Assembly: GCF_002007105.1 (NCBI RefSeq)
Contig: NZ_MVBC01000003.1
Span: 248,001-312,000, forward strand
Reading direction: 5' to 3'
Origin: Hymenobacter sp. CRA2
Lineage (GTDB): Bacteria; Bacteroidota; Bacteroidia; Cytophagales; Hymenobacteraceae
Length of the DNA: 64,000 nt
The notes beneath the pieces were generated by a model. It was given only the letters and a program-made list of their open reading frames with translations, was not told the DNA's origin and made no database searches. Each line of letters starts with the position of its first letter. Positions within the stretch are counted from its first letter, which is position 1. This document shows positions 60,890 to 64,000 of the stretch, one piece after another. Made by a program: the position numbers and the translations under genes.

Positions 60890-61650
60890 CAGCGGGGCGT
60901 GACGGGTAGCACGCTCAGCAGGCTCAGCGTGTGGTTGAGGTAGCGGTACTGGTACAGGCCGGCGCTGCCGATAACGAACACGCTGCCCTGATAGGGAATC
61001 ACGTCGTAGGCCTCAATCTGGAAATAGTCGCGCTGGGTGAGCTGCGGCGTTTGGGTCTTGTCGAACACCTTCAGCCCGTTGTCGCACACGAAAAGGCGGG
61101 CGCTATCCACGCCCAGGCCATAGGGCTGCTGCAAGGGGTAGGATTGAGCCAGCCGCGGCTGCGACAGATCCTGCAAATCCACCACCTGCAACTGGTTGCC
61201 GCCACCGCCGCAGGGCCGGCCCGAGCGCAGGGTGATATAGGCGTAGCGGCCGTCGACCACCACCGGGTCGCAGCTGACGGCGTGCTGGTAGTACCCCAGC
61301 TGGCGCGGCGCCCGCGGGTTCGCCGTATCGTAGATGTACATGCCCGCCTGCGTGCCGATAAACAGGTAGCCGCTCTCGGGGTAGATAGTTTCGATGCCGA
61401 CGCCCAGCGACGTGGTATTGATCAGCTGCGGTCCGTTGGTGGAGGCCGTGGGCGTAAGATCAAACACGCGCAGATTTTGGTTGTCCACCGCGTAGAGCAT
61501 GTTGCCCAGGATGGCGAAGCGCGACATAGAGCCGGCTCGGCCCGAATCGGTCATGCGCGGGCTGACGTCGGCGCTGGAGCAGGCGCCCAACAGCAGGGCC
61601 AGCAGCAGGGCGGCGCAGCCGCGCCGGAATAAGGCGAATGGGAGTGCCAT
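60889..61650 (-). CDS. LVIVD-repeat lipoprotein, second
   Basis: A 253-residue lipoprotein; lipobox LLGAC (Cys about 23). The mature part consists of LVIVD-type propeller repeats: SRFAILGNMLYAVDNQNLRVFD, YPESGYLFIGTQAGMYIYD, VDGRYAYITLRSG, LQVVDLQDLSQPRLAQS. Such proteins are thought to be surface or periplasmic binding scaffolds. It begins 6 bp after the first lipoprotein gene's stop and overlaps the beta-barrel gene by one base. Confidence 0.85.
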   Translation of the reverse strand: MALPFALFRRGCAALLLALLLGACSSADVSPRMTDSGRAGSMSRFAILGNMLYAVDNQNLRVFDLTPTASTNGPQLINTTSLGVGIETIYPESGYLFIGTQAGMYIYDTANPRAPRQLGYYQHAVSCDPVVVDGRYAYITLRSGRPCGGGGNQLQVVDLQDLSQPRLAQSYPLQQPYGLGVDSARLFVCDNGLKVFDKTQTPQLTQRDYFQIEAYDVIPYQGSVFVIGSAGLYQYRYLNHTLSLLSVLPVTPR

Positions 61651-61656
61651 GGCTGC

Positions 61657-62175
61657 TTAGGGGTTGACTTTTTGCCAGCCGACCACAATGGCGTCGGCCG
61701 GGCGGTTGTCGGGCTGGTAACCGGCTTCGATGGTGGCCTGCTCGGGCGGGGCCAGCTCGGGAAACACGTTGCGCAGGCGACTCACCACGCGCACCTGGGT
61801 GGGGTTGCTCAGGTCGAGCGTCACCAGATCCACCGCGTTGTCGGCGTAGAGCAGGTTGCCGCGCATGGAAATGTCCAAGCTGCCCGGAATGCGCAGAAAT
61901 CCGATGTTGCGCGGCTGCGTTGGGTCTTGGTTGTCGATGATGTGAATGCCCTCGTACCGCTCGTTGATAAAAGCGTACTGGCCTTTCAGGTACATTTTGC
62001 CGGGGTTGTGAATGCCCTGCGCGGGCACCAGCGCCACGGCTTGCTCCAGGTTGGCCCGCGCCATCAGCAGCGGGCGGTAGACCGGCAGCTCGGTCTGCGG
62101 TTCGATTTCGATGTAGCAACCTGATAGGCTCAGCAGTAAGCTACAGGCAGCCAGCAAAGCGTAGCGGTTGGGCAT
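61657..62175 (-). CDS. LVIVD-repeat lipoprotein, first
   Basis: A 172-residue lipoprotein; lipobox LSGC (Cys 20). Two LVIVD repeats are visible (KGQYAFINERYEGIHIIDNQ, DPTQPRNIGFLRIPG; RGNLLYADNAVDLVTLDLSN). It is the first gene of the operon with the second LVIVD lipoprotein and the barrel protein. I use the ATG at 62175, which gives the lipoprotein signal; the frame upstream is not protein-like. Confidence 0.82.
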   Translation of the reverse strand: MPNRYALLAACSLLLSLSGCYIEIEPQTELPVYRPLLMARANLEQAVALVPAQGIHNPGKMYLKGQYAFINERYEGIHIIDNQDPTQPRNIGFLRIPGSLDISMRGNLLYADNAVDLVTLDLSNPTQVRVVSRLRNVFPELAPPEQATIEAGYQPDNRPADAIVVGWQKVNP

Positions 62176-62582
62176 AGAGAGAAGGGTAAGGAGTACGCCC
62201 GCTGCCAAGAGCTGCGGGCGTAAGCAGGAGCCCGCCGCAATAGAAATAGTTGCAAGCCGCAGCCCGTGTATAGCGAAATAACTACTGGCCCAGGCGCACG
62301 AGTTGTGCGGGCGGTACGGGCGGATGAAAAACAAAAAAGCCCCTCCGTACCGGCGGAGGGGCCACTCTTGCGAAGTGATATATCACTAATTAGCTAGGAA
62401 GACCGAAAACGAGTCAGGCGAACGTAGGCGGCTGGGAAAGAGCTAAGAAGTAGTAATGTGAGCGGGTAATGAGAGCTTGCGTTAGCAAAGTAACGGCGCT
62501 CAAAAAGCATCGGCAATCCGTGTCCGTACGGGTTTTTCGGGAGGGCAGACTGTGGCTAGCACGGATATGGTCGGCCAGCAGC
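62176..62582. other. Intergenic region with one terminator
   Basis: These 407 bases separate the LVIVD operon from the serine hydrolase gene. Apart from the hairpin at 62328-62363 I see no repeat or gene; the AT-rich part near 62220-62290 probably holds the LVIVD operon promoter. Confidence 0.5.
62328..62363 (-). terminator. Intrinsic terminator, minus strand
   Basis: GCCCCTCCG pairs with CGGAGGGGC around TACCGG-type loop bases; on the minus strand the stem is followed by TTTTTTGTTTTT. It would stop transcription coming from the serine hydrolase gene before the LVIVD operon. Confidence 0.8.
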
Positions 62583-63905
62583 CTAATGGAGCACGCGCCG
62601 GGTGGTCAGCAGGCGACCTTGCGGGTCAAAAATCTGCAGAGAAAAGGCCCCTGCGGGCAGCGCGTGTAGATCGAGTGAAGTTTCCGGGCCGGCAGCGAAA
62701 CCCTCGCGTACCGGGCGGCCCAGCACATCTAGCAGGCGCAGGCGAGCGGCGGGTATGGAGGCCGGCAGGCGTACCGTGAGCCGGTCAGGAGCCGGCACGG
62801 GGTATACCGCTACACCAGCGGCGGCAGACAGGGTGGCTGCCAGCGGGCGGCACTGAATCGTGGCCATCAGCCGGCGCCACAGCTCCATATCGAAGGAAGA
62901 CAGCGCTAGGTGCGACTGGCCGGCGGAGTTGCCCATGCGCACTACCACTAGGCCCAGGCTCGGCACCACGTAGATCTTCTGGTCGTTTTTGCCGAGGGCC
63001 GCAAACATATCGGCGGGGGCCGAGGGCACGAGCGGGCCGGGCAGCACCAGCTGCGTCTGGGGCAGCATGTAGCTCGGCTGGCCGTTGAGCCACCACAGGT
63101 AGCCGTAGCTGCGGTTAAGCGCCTGCGAGGGGTGCGTCATCTGACGGAAGTAGGCCGTGTCGCGCAGTACGGGCGTGCCGTTCCAGCTGCCGCGGGCCAG
63201 CATCAGCAGCCCGAAACGGGCGGCGTCGCGGGTGCGGCTGTAGTACACGTCGCCCGCCCATGCCCCGCCCATGCCGATGATATTGCCCAGCTTTTGGTTG
63301 GTGTACTGGTTCATTGTCAGGCCCGAGGCGGCTGCCAGCAGCGGTTGCAGCTTGCGGTAGGGGCCGGTGTGGTAGGCCCAGCGCGCACCGGCATCGGTGC
63401 GGTAGAGCAGGCACGCGGCGTTGGTGCTTTCGTTGTCGCAGGGTGCGGGCGGGGTGTCGTCGAGGCCCGCAGTCATGGTGAGCAGGTGCCGCACGGTGAT
63501 GAGCCGCTCCTTGGCCGGTGGCGCCGCAGTCCAGCCCCGACCCAGGAAGCGCGACGCCGAATCGGAGAGGCTGAGCAGACCGTCCTGCCGGGCAATACCG
63601 ACAAGCGTACTGGTAAGTGACTTGCCGGCCGAGGCCCAGTACCAGAGCGAGTCGCGGGTGAAGCTGCCGTAGTACTGCTCCACCACGAGGCGGCCGTCCT
63701 TGAGCACCACGAAGCTCTTGGTGTGCTGGCGGCCGAGGTAGGCCAGCAGCGAATCGAGCTGGGGCTGGCACCAACCCTGGCTCTGGGGTGTGACGCTAGC
63801 CCAGGTAGCGGTGTTGCTGGTGGGCGGAAAATACAGGGGCGCGGTTTGGGCACGGGCCGTTGTCAGCAGGCCTAGCAGCGCGCAGCAGAGTAACAGGTAT
63901 TTCAT
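62583..63905 (-). CDS. Serine hydrolase (beta-lactamase family) with T9SS type A tail
   Basis: A 440-residue exported protein. Signal peptide 1-19 (TTARAQ), then a class C-like serine hydrolase domain with the nucleophile in SAGKSL (SxxK, about residues 92-97) and the Tyr-like motif YHTG (about 180). From about 370 a type A sorting domain follows: VYPVPAPDRLTVRLP ... LPAGAFSLQIFDPQG. Probably an esterase or peptidase-like enzyme exported to the surface; substrate unknown. The ATG at 63905 gives the signal peptide. Confidence 0.88.
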   Translation of the reverse strand: MKYLLLCCALLGLLTTARAQTAPLYFPPTSNTATWASVTPQSQGWCQPQLDSLLAYLGRQHTKSFVVLKDGRLVVEQYYGSFTRDSLWYWASAGKSLTSTLVGIARQDGLLSLSDSASRFLGRGWTAAPPAKERLITVRHLLTMTAGLDDTPPAPCDNESTNAACLLYRTDAGARWAYHTGPYRKLQPLLAAASGLTMNQYTNQKLGNIIGMGGAWAGDVYYSRTRDAARFGLLMLARGSWNGTPVLRDTAYFRQMTHPSQALNRSYGYLWWLNGQPSYMLPQTQLVLPGPLVPSAPADMFAALGKNDQKIYVVPSLGLVVVRMGNSAGQSHLALSSFDMELWRRLMATIQCRPLAATLSAAAGVAVYPVPAPDRLTVRLPASIPAARLRLLDVLGRPVREGFAAGPETSLDLHALPAGAFSLQIFDPQGRLLTTRRVLH

Positions 63906-64000
63906 AGAAGGCAGCAATGTGTTGCTTGGAGGCCGAAGTACCAGCTGAGTTTAGCTGGTATAGTCTTTTTTATATGTAAGCAGCTAGAAAATATGGCTGA

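Overview
The window is a 64 kb piece of a GC-rich Bacteroidota chromosome, most likely Hymenobacter or a close relative (inference). The pointers are two T9SS-type secretion tails (type A on two proteins, type B on one), two OmpA-like proteins with thrombospondin type-3 repeats, a SusD-free set of envelope lipoproteins, LVIVD-repeat lipoproteins, and many short palindromic intergenic repeats. I see no rRNA, tRNA, CRISPR array or origin.

Left part (1-14.4 kb): a DUF58 protein, a secreted GH20 hexosaminidase and a lipoprotein precede a purine-degradation locus. It holds a membrane urate hydroxylase with a cytochrome c tail (puuD, minus strand) opposite allB-allC-allE-uraD-uraH and a DUF6986 aldolase-like gene. 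Together they convert urate to ureidoglycolate; no classical ureidoglycolate lyase or dehydrogenase is present here. A membrane protein and a secreted TPR protein follow.

Mobile and defence-like part (14.5-22.3 kb): an IS5-family element that seems to carry a divergent three-helix membrane-protein gene, an IS1-family element with an eight-A slippery run, clpB, then a strikingly AT-rich gene for a 626-residue SIR2-like protein (best candidate for an undescribed defence gene) and a VapBC-like toxin-antitoxin pair.

Middle part (22.3-42 kb): hypothetical and membrane proteins, a 21-bp tandem array, a subclass B1-type metallo-beta-lactamase, DUF808, HPP and DUF2243 membrane proteins, a T9SS type B adhesin-like protein, two DUF72 paralogues enclosing a PfkB-family sugar kinase and an SDR, and a complete RND efflux operon (TolC-like, adaptor, permease) whose permease gene is bracketed by two copies of a nested-palindrome element.

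Right part (42-64 kb): a 1260-residue RCC1-repeat secreted protein, an MmeI-family restriction-modification enzyme with an in-frame (8 bp)x4 repeat that could switch it off, a secreted repeat protein, a nitroreductase, two tandem OmpA paralogues with histone-like basic tails, an OsmC/pirin pair divergent from an HxlR regulator, a secreted S9 peptidase, an LVIVD lipoprotein operon and a T9SS-exported serine hydrolase. A family of about 100-bp inverted-repeat elements built on GAGATGTCTCG is scattered through the whole window.
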